Shown: positions 1 through 8,817 of the stretch, piece after piece
Position numbering within the stretch: the stretch's first letter is position 1
Layout of the letters: every line of letters begins with the position of its first letter
Assembly (NCBI GenBank): GCA_001025035.1
Contig: LCZK01000004.1
Location: forward strand, 62,001 to 126,000
Direction of reading: 5' to 3'
DNA: 64,000 nucleotides
Source of the DNA: Actinobacteria bacterium IMCC26207
GTDB lineage: Bacteria; Actinomycetota; Acidimicrobiia; Acidimicrobiales; Microtrichaceae
Translations under genes and position numbers: made by a program
Notes under the pieces: model-generated
The model's database searches: none
What the model saw: the letters and a program-made list of their open reading frames with translations, nothing else
What the model was told of the DNA's origin: nothing

Positions 1-1
1 A

Positions 2-1846
2 CACGCTGCGACAATCATGGCCCGAGCATTCGACGTGGGCACCGTCAACCATCCACTCGTCGGGATGGCGACAAGCTTGGGGCAGGTTGGGTCGGCATCA
101 CACCCCGGTCCCCTGAGCATGGATCTGCTTGCACCGTTTGTACGCCTATTGGGTCTTCAGAACGGAGCCCGTGCAGGTGCTGCGTTTGTGGTCCTCACCT
201 GTTGGTCAGTATCTGTCTGGTCAGCCTGGCGTGCAGCAGGTCGAGTAGCTGCTCTCGGGGCATGGATGATGTGTGCCGTCATCTTGCAGGTGGCCGCATT
301 TGGTGCAGTCTGGGAAGCCAACAACGTCACAATCACAATTTTGGCCATGTTCGCCGCCGTCCTGGCTAGTTGGGCTGCGGCGACTGGAACTTGGAGAGCC
401 TGGTGGTGGGCAGTGGGCCTTGGCAGCCTCTGCGCCCAGAGCTACCTGCCGCACGCCCTGATCGTTCTGGGTCCCATCCTGTGGGCTGGACTCGCTGTTG
501 CAGGTGCAGCCCGTTTGGCGACTGATACACACCAGGCACGACGGGCTCGACAGGCTGTTCGCGTGGGATGGGGCATTGCGCTGCTTGCATGGGCTCAACC
601 GGCGCTTGACGTAGTGATCAACAACGGTGGCAATGTCCGGGCGCTGATCGGAGAGATCAGCAGTCCGCGCCCACCAGTCGGACCGATTGGGTTTCCTCGA
701 GCCATTGCCTGGATCTGCTCAATACCGCCCCGCTGGGGAGAAGTCACCAGGAGCTTTGCTCAGGCCGGCTCAGCGAACGAACTCATCAGAGGACCCTTCA
801 TTTCCGGAACAATTGTTGCCCTTGCCCTGTGCTTTATCTGTGTAAGGACTAGAAAGACAACTCCTCCTCATGAGCGGCAACTTCGAATCATCATTCTGCT
901 CCTAGTGGTCGGCGCAGCAGTGAACACCACGCAACTTCCACAGGATTATCTCCGAGCTTTTCAGATTGGCTGGCTAGTAGTTGCCTCTGCCTGCCTCTGG
1001 TATGCCGTTGGGATTTCGACCGTTTTCGCAGTTCAACGCAAACTCGGGTCAGGGGTCTCGGATTGGGTTTCGCTATCCCTCAAAGTCTCTGCGCTCGCTA
1101 TCGGTGCTTTGGTTATCCTTGCCGCAGGCCTTGCTCGACCCGAGCGCATCGAGGATGCGAAAAGTCCTGCTTTCACAATCGACGCCATGGTCGAGCCCGC
1201 AGTTGACCAGACCATGGAAAAGGTTGACTCCAGCAACCCGATTTTAGTACTCAGCCTAGATAATCAACTCGTTGAGTCTGCAACCGACACCATTGTTTCT
1301 AACCTCATTGTCAAAGGCCTTGACTCTCGAACTGAGTCAAGGGGCGAGCACTACGGAGAGCGACGAGTCGTGAAGCACTGGCGCGGCCCCATGCTGTGGG
1401 TCGCGAGCGGTTTAGCACCGGTTAAGCCGAATGGAGACTTGCTTGCTTCGGTCTCCATGCCCGGATGGTCGAGGGCAAAGTTCGACGCCCTCGCTGAGAA
1501 GGTCTCTTCGGATGCAAAAGCTGGATCGGGTGTGCGGCTTCAGCCTTGGGTCGAAGAACTCTTGCCGCGCTATCTGGCTGGGTGGATGGGTCCCGAATCC
1601 TGCCGTATTGCAAAAGGGATTGTTGACGGAACCTACCCGGTGGAGTCGCTTCCACCCGGATTACTGCTCACTTTGTATGGTGATCAAGCAATAGCTAGCC
1701 CTGCATTGCCCCCAGAGACTCAAGAAGAGGCCTCGGCCCTACTCGGCCAAGCACCGCTCGAGGTTTGGTCGGTGAATCAGAAAACAGAAACCGCAACGGA
1801 CACAGCAACCCTGCTACGCGATGGGTCACGCTGCCCTGCCGCCTAG
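2..1846 (+). CDS. GT-C-like multi-pass membrane protein, 5' end cut by window
   Basis: Large integral membrane protein of unknown exact function. The reading frame stays open upstream of the first ATG (position 17) to the window edge, and a full-length relative at 30607-32505 has about 60 more N-terminal residues, so the true start lies outside. Near the N-terminus a HPGPLSMDLLAPF-type segment resembles the periplasmic loop after the first helix of GT-C polyprenyl-phosphate-dependent glycosyltransferases. Many hydrophobic helices follow to about residue 375, then a soluble tail of about 230 residues. The tail ends with an L-PPG-L--LYG------ALPPE pattern shared with the relative. A role in adding sugars to glycans outside the membrane is inference from topology and neighbours. 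It converges on the GT2 gene, with 16 bases between stops. Confidence 0.7.
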   Translation, partial: HAATIMARAFDVGTVNHPLVGMATSLGQVGSASHPGPLSMDLLAPFVRLLGLQNGARAGAAFVVLTCWSVSVWSAWRAAGRVAALGAWMMCAVILQVAAFGAVWEANNVTITILAMFAAVLASWAAATGTWRAWWWAVGLGSLCAQSYLPHALIVLGPILWAGLAVAGAARLATDTHQARRARQAVRVGWGIALLAWAQPALDVVINNGGNVRALIGEISSPRPPVGPIGFPRAIAWICSIPPRWGEVTRSFAQAGSANELIRGPFISGTIVALALCFICVRTRKTTPPHERQLRIIILLLVVGAAVNTTQLPQDYLRAFQIGWLVVASACLWYAVGISTVFAVQRKLGSGVSDWVSLSLKVSALAIGALVILAAGLARPERIEDAKSPAFTIDAMVEPAVDQTMEKVDSSNPILVLSLDNQLVESATDTIVSNLIVKGLDSRTESRGEHYGERRVVKHWRGPMLWVASGLAPVKPNGDLLASVSMPGWSRAKFDALAEKVSSDAKAGSGVRLQPWVEELLPRYLAGWMGPESCRIAKGIVDGTYPVESLPPGLLLTLYGDQAIASPALPPETQEEASALLGQAPLEVWSVNQKTETATDTATLLRDGSRCPAA

Positions 1847-1862
1847 GCCTATCTTGAACTGG

Positions 1863-2594
1863 CTACTTGCTCTTGCGGAGGCTTGGTCCGATTCTGGCAA
1901 GATCGCGAACCCCGTCCCGAATCGAACTCATAGAAGACAGGGTCGAGGTTCCCACCGATCGGGGGAAATAGTCCACACCAATCTGTTGAAGTTTCGCTCC
2001 TTCACCCAGGGCACGCGCAAGAAGCTCTGCATCAAAGAAAACCGAATTGCTCAGCGGAAGGCAATCGATCACAGAAGATCGGCGCAGAAGCTTTGCTGCA
2101 AAGTTCACGTCTCGCACAACCAATCCGGTGACCACTCGCACTGCCGAGTTATATACGGTGGAGAGAAGTTCCCGACGAAGGCCCTCGCCAGTTCGATCGA
2201 ATCGATAGCACGACACGATGTCTGCATCGTGCAACTCCACAGCACGGAAGGCGCTCGCGCAGACCATCGGGTCAACGGGGAGGTCTGAGTCGGTATAAAA
2301 GATCCAGTCGGAACAAGATTCCAGAAATCCCGTGCGAAGCGCTGCCCCTAAACCCTGATTGCCAGAGTGATGAACCACTCTCAGACAGGGGTCTTTGGCT
2401 GCTAGGGAGTCGAGAATCTGGCCTGTTTCATCTGTGCTGCCATCGTTGACTGCCAATATCTCGACCTTCGATACCACACGGGCACGAATGAGCTCGGTGG
2501 CAGCTTGGCTAACCAGCTGAATCGAGCGTTCAGCGCCTTCAACCTCATTCCAGAAAGGGAGTACGAAGCTCAAGCTTCGAGAGGCATCGCTCAC
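1863..2594 (-). CDS. Family 2 glycosyltransferase (dolichol-phosphate-mannose-synthase-like)
   Basis: Cytoplasmic GT-A fold glycosyltransferase of 243 residues. The N-terminal nucleotide-sugar site is visible as FVLPFWNE followed by VNDGSTDET at about residues 49-57, and the metal-binding acidic motif as YTDSDLP at about 100-106. There are no membrane helices, so it is the short soluble form of the DPM1-like group, which commonly charges polyprenyl phosphate with a hexose or adds a sugar to a lipid-linked glycan. The start codon is GTG, and no ATG lies near it. It faces the DUF5989 gene divergently across about 47 bases. Polyprenyl-phosphate sugars are the donors GT-C enzymes use, so a partnership with the neighbouring GT-C-like protein is plausible but unproven. 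Confidence 0.85.
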   Translation of the reverse strand: MSDASRSLSFVLPFWNEVEGAERSIQLVSQAATELIRARVVSKVEILAVNDGSTDETGQILDSLAAKDPCLRVVHHSGNQGLGAALRTGFLESCSDWIFYTDSDLPVDPMVCASAFRAVELHDADIVSCYRFDRTGEGLRRELLSTVYNSAVRVVTGLVVRDVNFAAKLLRRSSVIDCLPLSNSVFFDAELLARALGEGAKLQQIGVDYFPRSVGTSTLSSMSSIRDGVRDLARIGPSLRKSK

Positions 2595-2641
2595 AGACCC
2601 AGAATCTACTCCAGCATGCTCGGAGCAGGGGCTGCGGAACC

Positions 2642-2830
2642 TTGAGGGCTAATGTTCTCAACGTGCTCTTCTTTCGCCATGCCGCTCGATTGGCAGCCGA
2701 CTTCATGCTGTACGCGCGCATCAATAAAGCATGGTGGTTGCTGCCAGTAGCTGCACTTCTCGTTGTTGCAATCGCTCTCGGCACTGCTACTCAGGCAGTC
2801 GTCCCCTATGCGGTGTACACCTTCTTCTGA
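2642..2830 (+). CDS. DUF5989-type small membrane protein, copy 1
   Basis: Very small single-pass membrane protein (62 residues from the TTG at 2642, or 55 from the in-frame GTG at 2663). The core is an aromatic KAWWLLP entry into one hydrophobic helix, then a conserved tail TQAVVPYAVYTFF. The second copy at 22243-22413 keeps the same layout and ends TQAVVPVAVYTLF. This matches my memory of DUF5989, a family found beside carbamoyltransferases and SGNH hydrolases in polysaccharide clusters. The GTG start gives a length closer to the sister protein, while the TTG has an AGGGG about 10 bases upstream, so the start is uncertain. The carbamoyltransferase gene starts 20 bases downstream on the same strand. 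A role as membrane anchor or adaptor is inference. Confidence 0.75.
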   Translation: MRANVLNVLFFRHAARLAADFMLYARINKAWWLLPVAALLVVAIALGTATQAVVPYAVYTFF

Positions 2831-2850
2831 TCTGATGAGCTACTAGTTAG

Positions 2851-4701
2851 ATGGGCCATGAGTTTGTCCTAGGGGTCAGTGGGCTGTATCACGATGCAGC
2901 AGCGGCGCTTTTGTGCGATGGCCAACTCGTGGCAGCTGCGCAGGAAGAACGCTTTACCAGAATCAAAAACGACCCGACTCTGCCCGTTCACGCAATCGAA
3001 TACTGCCTACAGGCGGGCAACGTGGCTAGGGATGCAAAAATCACCGTTGCGTACTACGAGAAGCCGCTGAGTTCTTTTGTTCGGGTACTCAAGACTTTTA
3101 GCGCAATTGGGACCAAGGGAATCAGAACCTTTCCTCATGCAATGGAAGAGTCGCTGCGTCGAAAACTCTGGGTCTCATACGGAATTGATCGGGCCCTCAA
3201 GCAACTGGGGTTCGCCACTGCTCGGCAAACACTCTTCGCTGAGCACCATGTGAGCCACGCCGCAGCAGCCTTCTACCCCTCCCCTTTCGACTCCGCAGCA
3301 GTGCTCACCTTTGATGGGGTCGGAGAGTGGGCCACATCCTCGATCGGCTTGGGTAGCGGCTCGAAGATTGATCTGCTGCAAGAAATGCGGTTTCCCTCCT
3401 CGCTCGGACTGTTGTACTCGGCGTTCACTTCTGCATGCGGGTTTGGCGTGAACAGTGGCGAGTACAAGTTGATGGGACTCGCTCCCTTTGGCGAACCGCA
3501 CTACCTCGATCGAATCCTGGGTCAGGTCATCGACCTACGAGAGGACGGCTCCTTTACCGTCAACTTGGACTACTTCGATTATCTGGCAGGTAGACGCATG
3601 ACCAGCAAGAAGTTTGATCAACTCTTTGACGGACCTCCTCGGCTACCGGAGGCGCCGATTACACGCAGGGAATGCGACCTCGCACGCTCTATCCAGATGG
3701 CATTAGAAGAGGTGGTACTGCGGGTTGCCCGGCACGCACACACACTCACCGGCTCAAACCACGCCGTGCTTGGCGGGGGCGTAGCGCTGAATTGTGTGGC
3801 GAACGGACGACTCCTTCGTGAAGGCCCCTTTGAGCAGATCTGGGTGCAGCCCGCAGCGGGCGACGCTGGATCGGCTGTTGGGTGCGCACTCTGGGCCTGG
3901 CATGAGGTGTGCGGAGGCGAGCGAGTAGACCCTGCTGGCAAAGACACCATGATGGGATCTCTGCTCGGCCCACTGCCTGCTACTAGGAACCCCAGCGAAT
4001 CCTTTGCCGCCGCTGGGCGGCCATATGAGCAACTCACAGATTCGGCTGAACTCGCAACTCGTGTGGCTGCACTGCTCGCTGATGGAGCAATTCTTGGCCT
4101 GTGCTCAGGGCGTATGGAGTTTGGTCCTCGGGCCCTTGGTAATCGATCGATTTTGGCTGACCCACGATCCCCTGGCATGCAACGCCGCCTCAATCTGAGC
4201 ATCAAGAATCGCGAATCCTTCAGACCATTTGCTCCGATTGTCCTTGAGGAACGATCAAACGAGTTCTTCGAGCTAGACGGACCCTCGCCCTATATGTCCT
4301 TTGTCGCTCCCGTGCGTGGTGCGCGAATACCTACAAGCCAGGGAACAACCAATCCGACACCCTCAGATCAGATTGACCTGTCTGAACGTCTCGACCAAGT
4401 TGACTCACCTTTACCGGCCGTGACTCACGTAGACGGCACTGCGCGGATCCAGACTGTTGATACTCAACGCAATCCGCAACTCCACAATATTTTGAGCGCC
4501 TTTGAACAACTGACTGGGTGCCCCGTCCTAGTCAATACCTCGTTCAACGTTCGAGGCGAGCCAATCGTGGCCACTGCCGAAGATGCCTACCGCTGTTTTA
4601 TGACCACGCAGATGGACTGGCTCCTGATTGATGACTGCCTCTTCAATAAGCAGGAGCAGCCTGATTGGACAGGGCCGAGTGCACAACTCGTCGCAGACTG
4701 A
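2851..4701 (+). CDS. O-carbamoyltransferase (NodU/TobZ family), copy 1
   Basis: Enzyme of 616 residues that should use carbamoyl phosphate and ATP to form carbamoyl-adenylate and pass the carbamoyl group to a hydroxyl, here probably on a sugar. The N-terminal Kae1-like domain shows GVSGLYHDAAAA at residues 8-19, the metal-binding HHVSH at 132-136 and GGGVALNCVANGR. The C-terminal part shows FGPRALGNRSI, FRPFAP and the NTSFNVRGEPIV acceptor-domain motif. Length and motif order match TobZ, NovN and NodU. No Shine-Dalgarno sequence precedes the ATG; translation may be coupled to the DUF5989 gene or the message may have a very short leader. It converges with the SGNH hydrolase gene, with 14 bases between stops. 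A paralogue lies at 25679-27502. Confidence 0.92.
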   Translation: MGHEFVLGVSGLYHDAAAALLCDGQLVAAAQEERFTRIKNDPTLPVHAIEYCLQAGNVARDAKITVAYYEKPLSSFVRVLKTFSAIGTKGIRTFPHAMEESLRRKLWVSYGIDRALKQLGFATARQTLFAEHHVSHAAAAFYPSPFDSAAVLTFDGVGEWATSSIGLGSGSKIDLLQEMRFPSSLGLLYSAFTSACGFGVNSGEYKLMGLAPFGEPHYLDRILGQVIDLREDGSFTVNLDYFDYLAGRRMTSKKFDQLFDGPPRLPEAPITRRECDLARSIQMALEEVVLRVARHAHTLTGSNHAVLGGGVALNCVANGRLLREGPFEQIWVQPAAGDAGSAVGCALWAWHEVCGGERVDPAGKDTMMGSLLGPLPATRNPSESFAAAGRPYEQLTDSAELATRVAALLADGAILGLCSGRMEFGPRALGNRSILADPRSPGMQRRLNLSIKNRESFRPFAPIVLEERSNEFFELDGPSPYMSFVAPVRGARIPTSQGTTNPTPSDQIDLSERLDQVDSPLPAVTHVDGTARIQTVDTQRNPQLHNILSAFEQLTGCPVLVNTSFNVRGEPIVATAEDAYRCFMTTQMDWLLIDDCLFNKQEQPDWTGPSAQLVAD

Positions 4702-4715
4702 GCAAGCGTTCTCGT

Positions 4716-6653
4716 CTATCCCCGACTGTTCTGAAGATTTTGCAGAGTCGGCTGCAACTCCTTGAGCATCCGCTCGGCAACAATCTTTGAGCCAAGTTCG
4801 TTGGTATGCACGGTATCCCAATAGATGGGTTCAGTTTGCCCATCAAAGACACCTGATAGGTCGGTCACGCCGAGGGCGCCCAAACCGGCACGAACGGCGT
4901 CAGAGGTTTCGGTCCAGACTCTCACCGATTCCTCGTTGACCTCGACTGCAGCGAGCGTGTCCGCATCGGATCCAGATTGCGGTTGCTTGGCCCGAAGATC
5001 AGGCTGCCAAAAGATCAGCACAGGGACCGAGGACAGTTCCGAGAACTTACGGATGACTTCAATACCGTTGCTGTAGCGACTCAGCACCGCCTGCCCTGAG
5101 GCGGCCGGGGTGAGTTCTTTATCGGGGGTGCGAGTCTTGCTTGGCGGCAGGGTTTGGCCCGGGCTGGAGTCTCCTTCAGATTTAGCTGTAGCACGCTTGC
5201 TCAGGACTGCATCTAGCTCGCCGTCGATGAGTGATGCGGGCTGAGTCGAGGCACCCTGACCCTGAGCAGCGAGTACCCCTTGAAGCGCGACATCATTTGC
5301 CCCATCGTAGATAACAACTAGGTCGGGTTTCTCCCCTGCCTGAAGTTTCGCAATCAGCAGCATTGCCGACTGCCAGTTCACGGTGGCGGGCACGGCGAAG
5401 TTGTGGATCTCTAGGGCGACACCTTGGTCTTGAGCCAGCTTGACCAATTCAGAGGGAATGGTGTGTTCGTCTCGTTGTCCAGCGCCGAATGCAGCAGATC
5501 CGCCAAAGAACCAGATGACAAATGGGTCACCCAAAGCTGGGTCTGGATGGGTGCTGCTTCGCTCCCCGTTGCGAACGTTGATGTACTGAGATGACACGTC
5601 CTTGAGGCTCCAACCACCAACCGCAGCGTTGAACTCCAAGTTGTTCCACGCGTCCAGCAAATTGACCCGAAGATTCTGCGCCCAAGGTGCATCTTTGAAT
5701 GCCGGATCCTGCTCGAAAGGACGGGTGAATGTGCTCGGGCGGTCCTGCTGCGTAGCAACCTCTTGGTCCCTGTCTGCCCATGACAACTTCACTGGCCCAA
5801 CACCCATAAGCACAGCGACCAGGACTAGGGCCAGCGTGGGAACGAGCAGCCTCAGATGGCCTCGTCTGCGGACATTCTTTGTCGGCCTCGGCTCCCGCAT
5901 GGCCATGCTTTGGGCATGCTCAGGGCCACGTGTAGAACGCCCGGTGTTCTCTGTTTGTAAATCAACCCAGGCAGAACTGCGGGTTGCCCAGCCTCCGTCA
6001 AGCGGAGAATAGCCAAAGAGGCGTGAGATCCAGTTCAGTGGAATGATCAGGAACAACATGATTGCGGTAGCCAAAACCGCAGTGACTCCTTGGCCAACAC
6101 CCCGCGCCGCCCGAGCAACTCCTGAATCAATCAGATGCGCTGTGCGATGGGCCCGCGCATACATTTCGAGTAGTCCTGCAGTCAGTGCACTCAGCAACAA
6201 AAACGTGAGCAACGAGGGCGCCCGGTACCACAGCAGCATCGATGCAAGCAGTGGACCCAGGGCCAGGCCTGCGACGGCTGTTTCACGCTGTGGCCATGTC
6301 GCTGGCAAGGACCAACGAATGATGGTGCCGTAGGACAGGGTGGTTCCCAGAACAACCACAGCGAACGGATACACGAACCCAAATCGCAGTGCGGCCACTG
6401 CGAGTGCTGCAACGAGGCCTCCAGCAAGAAGTGTGCGCAGTCGGTGAACTCGCAGGCTGCCCGGCTGCAGTAGGCAGATGACGAGCATGCTCAGCAGGAG
6501 CAGCGCTGTGACTCGTGCAAGATCTTGTAAGGAACCGAATCCGATCCGAGCAACTGCTGCGGCCGAACCCAACAGGAGCACAACAATCAGCAGAACCGGT
6601 TGGACGCTGGGACCCACCGCTGCTTGCTCCGCGTGTTCAGACTCAGTCCCCAC
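4716..6653 (-). CDS. Membrane-anchored SGNH hydrolase-like protein, copy 1
   Basis: 645 residues: several hydrophobic helices (about 20-60, 76-115, 130-165, 192-212, 268-290), then a C-terminal SGNH/GDSL-type domain predicted outside the membrane. Block I is FFGGSAAFGAG with candidate Ser386, the block III Asn is in YDGAND (about 450-454), and the acid/base pair is in DTVHTN (Asp613, His616). The full Ser-Gly-Asn-His set is therefore present. SGNH proteins of polysaccharide clusters act as O-acetyl esterases or acyltransferases; the substrate here is unknown. Start is GTG. It lies 36 bases downstream of the toroid-oxygenase fusion on the same strand and probably shares its transcript. Paralogue: 23547-25622, which shares the GQRDxxTI and FWQP signatures. 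Confidence 0.82.
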   Translation of the reverse strand: MGTESEHAEQAAVGPSVQPVLLIVVLLLGSAAAVARIGFGSLQDLARVTALLLLSMLVICLLQPGSLRVHRLRTLLAGGLVAALAVAALRFGFVYPFAVVVLGTTLSYGTIIRWSLPATWPQRETAVAGLALGPLLASMLLWYRAPSLLTFLLLSALTAGLLEMYARAHRTAHLIDSGVARAARGVGQGVTAVLATAIMLFLIIPLNWISRLFGYSPLDGGWATRSSAWVDLQTENTGRSTRGPEHAQSMAMREPRPTKNVRRRGHLRLLVPTLALVLVAVLMGVGPVKLSWADRDQEVATQQDRPSTFTRPFEQDPAFKDAPWAQNLRVNLLDAWNNLEFNAAVGGWSLKDVSSQYINVRNGERSSTHPDPALGDPFVIWFFGGSAAFGAGQRDEHTIPSELVKLAQDQGVALEIHNFAVPATVNWQSAMLLIAKLQAGEKPDLVVIYDGANDVALQGVLAAQGQGASTQPASLIDGELDAVLSKRATAKSEGDSSPGQTLPPSKTRTPDKELTPAASGQAVLSRYSNGIEVIRKFSELSSVPVLIFWQPDLRAKQPQSGSDADTLAAVEVNEESVRVWTETSDAVRAGLGALGVTDLSGVFDGQTEPIYWDTVHTNELGSKIVAERMLKELQPTLQNLQNSRG

Positions 6654-6689
6654 GATGTGATTCTACTGCCACCCAGTGCGAGAAGCGCC

Positions 6690-8654
6690 TCAGAGGTCAG
6701 GTTGCGATGCCACTGACCCTTTTGCATCACGGGTAGCTGCTAAGCCCGCCAGGAACCGTTCGGGAGTCATACTTTGTACCGGTCGCTCAAGAATCTGAAT
6801 CGGCTCAACCTCTGCTGCGGGCCGGCCTTGATGAAGTTGGTTCACGTAACTGTCGATATCAGCCTCGTAAGCCTCGACTTTTCCTACGGGAGTCTGGTCA
6901 TCAGCAAAGTAAAACTTCAGGGGAATCTTGCTTGGAGCGAGCATCCCGTGTGCTGCAAGGCGAACCTCATCTGAGCTATTTGGTGGCGAAAAGTGAATGA
7001 CTCCCGAGACCATCAAGATGAGTTCCCCAGCTAAGCAATCGAATCGCAAAGCCGCCGCTCTGACCGAGTCCAGAACCTCATCAAAAGTAGATGGGACATG
7101 GAAGGACCGGATCATGTTTGTGTAGCGGTGAGATCCCGGAACCACATGCAGCGTGCCGTTGAACTCGTTCATATCCACTAGGGGAATCCACGCGTAGAAA
7201 CTCGTAGCCTCACGCTCATCTACAAGTGCGTAGTCCTGATGCGGACCCGGTTCGTTATTCGTTGAAGGTGGCTTTACCGAGAAGTCTAAGCGCATGAGTT
7301 CAAGCTGTTCTTGGTCGATCACCGCTGCGATCTTCGGTGCTAGCAGCACCTCTAGTTCCTGAGTAATGAATTCACGAACGTCATCTTCTGGGATCAAGAT
7401 TGTGTGGAACCATGCATCCCCGATCGGTCGATTCATTCGCCGAACTGCTTCGGCAAAGATTTCTTGACCGCGTGCCACTTCCTCCGCCGTCAGGATCACG
7501 CCGAGGCGCACAAAACCATCACGAGCTAGTGCAAGCGCAACCTCGGGGTCCTTGATGCCAACAATTTTTCGAAGCGGGGCTAGTGGTACTGGCGCTGACT
7601 CTGGCAGGTCTTCAGCGACAGACCGGCCCGGCGTGACGCCAAAGCTTCCAAGATCGATTCCATGGAGCGCACCAATCGCAGTTGCAGTACTGAGCGCCTC
7701 CGATGCCCAACCAAAGCTCTCTTGTGGGCCGCCGTAGTAACAGATTGAACGCTCCCAACAGCCCTCGGGAAGCTGTCGCTCCAACAGCAGGTCTGCAAGG
7801 TTCGCAGAATCTTGAGGAGCCGCATCAAAGAGCCTGAGCACTCGTAATGCGTCAGCGAGTTCAAGATCACTACGGAATCCATCAGAGGCCGCATCTTGCA
7901 GAATGCGAGAGATGATCAGATCGCGAAGACTGGCAAACCGCTCAATACCATCACGGGCCGAGATGGCAACGCTGCGGTACAGGCTGGTTCGACTTCGATA
8001 CCAATGATCCTCCTCGACCTCTGTGCCGGCCTCTACAACCGAGGCCACCCACTCGACAGCCGAAGCTGGAGCAAGATTTGGACCGAGGTAGCGGATGACA
8101 TTTGCATTTACGGTGACGTCAACGTCTTGCGGGCTCGCCTCGGAGTTCTCCCACAGTTCTACTCGTCTTGCTTGAGCAGCACCCGAGCGCTCGGAGCGCA
8201 GTTGCCAGCGGTAGGCCAAACTGCGGATCTCGGGCCGCAACAGCATCCAGGTATAAAACCTTCCTTGCGGGTCGCGATTAGCTAACAGGAGTCGTTGGTT
8301 CGCAGTTCCAGCGGAACTACCGACTGCGAGCGAACAACATGCAGTGTCATCTGCATCGGGTGGGGTGTAGTCATGCAGCTCTGCAGTCTTTGCCCAGTAT
8401 CGCCATAGTCCGGCGCCCTCACGCTGGTCCATCACATACTGCGCAGCCCGATCTCTCATGGCTTTGGCCTCTGGCAGATCTACCCCGTCGAGAGCGATCG
8501 AGGTCAGAGCCGTTACAAAGTTCACGCTGTCTGGTTGCCAATCCTGCGCCTCGAGCAACGAACTCGCATATGAGGGAAACTCCCCCGTGGCTTTCTGCTC
8601 AGCAGAAAGCCAAATAGTCGCACGCTCTAGCGAAGCTTCCATCTGCTGTTTCAT
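6690..8654 (-). CDS. Fusion: alpha/alpha-toroid (DxDD) domain + phytanoyl-CoA-dioxygenase-like domain
   Basis: 654-residue two-domain protein. Residues about 1-340 resemble the prenyltransferase/squalene-cyclase alpha/alpha-toroid repeat fold, with QREGAGLWRYW at 78-87 and a PDADDTA segment. Residues 100-103 (DADD) fit the DxDD proton donor of class II terpene cyclases. Residues about 365-655 are a PhyH-type Fe(II)/2-oxoglutarate dioxygenase: PHQD gives His472 and Asp474, GVIHFSPPN gives His554, and Arg565 should bind 2-oxoglutarate. I chose the ATG at 8654 over the one at 8681 because an AGGGGGAAA Shine-Dalgarno lies about 8 bases before it. The gene probably heads an operon with the SGNH hydrolase. 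Whether the toroid is catalytic or only binds substrate cannot be decided from sequence. Confidence 0.8.
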   Translation of the reverse strand: MKQQMEASLERATIWLSAEQKATGEFPSYASSLLEAQDWQPDSVNFVTALTSIALDGVDLPEAKAMRDRAAQYVMDQREGAGLWRYWAKTAELHDYTPPDADDTACCSLAVGSSAGTANQRLLLANRDPQGRFYTWMLLRPEIRSLAYRWQLRSERSGAAQARRVELWENSEASPQDVDVTVNANVIRYLGPNLAPASAVEWVASVVEAGTEVEEDHWYRSRTSLYRSVAISARDGIERFASLRDLIISRILQDAASDGFRSDLELADALRVLRLFDAAPQDSANLADLLLERQLPEGCWERSICYYGGPQESFGWASEALSTATAIGALHGIDLGSFGVTPGRSVAEDLPESAPVPLAPLRKIVGIKDPEVALALARDGFVRLGVILTAEEVARGQEIFAEAVRRMNRPIGDAWFHTILIPEDDVREFITQELEVLLAPKIAAVIDQEQLELMRLDFSVKPPSTNNEPGPHQDYALVDEREATSFYAWIPLVDMNEFNGTLHVVPGSHRYTNMIRSFHVPSTFDEVLDSVRAAALRFDCLAGELILMVSGVIHFSPPNSSDEVRLAAHGMLAPSKIPLKFYFADDQTPVGKVEAYEADIDSYVNQLHQGRPAAEVEPIQILERPVQSMTPERFLAGLAATRDAKGSVASQPDL

Positions 8655-8817
8655 GGAGTTTCCCCCTGACTCGGAACGCATCTAGTCCTCAGATCTCGAC
8701 TGGCAAGTGACCGCAAAACTCCTAGATAGTGAGGATACCTGAGCATTCCCGATTAACTTAGAGAAGATATGTAACTCATCCCGGGGACGGATGAGTCGAC
8801 CAGCAAAGGCATTCAAC

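Noticed and set aside
1821..2288. 155-codon plus-strand open frame
   Set aside because: Lies entirely antisense to the GT2 gene, whose protein has clear motifs; composition is not protein-like.
3618..4205. 195-codon minus-strand open frame
   Set aside because: Antisense to carbamoyltransferase copy 1; Ser/Arg/Pro-rich shadow translation.
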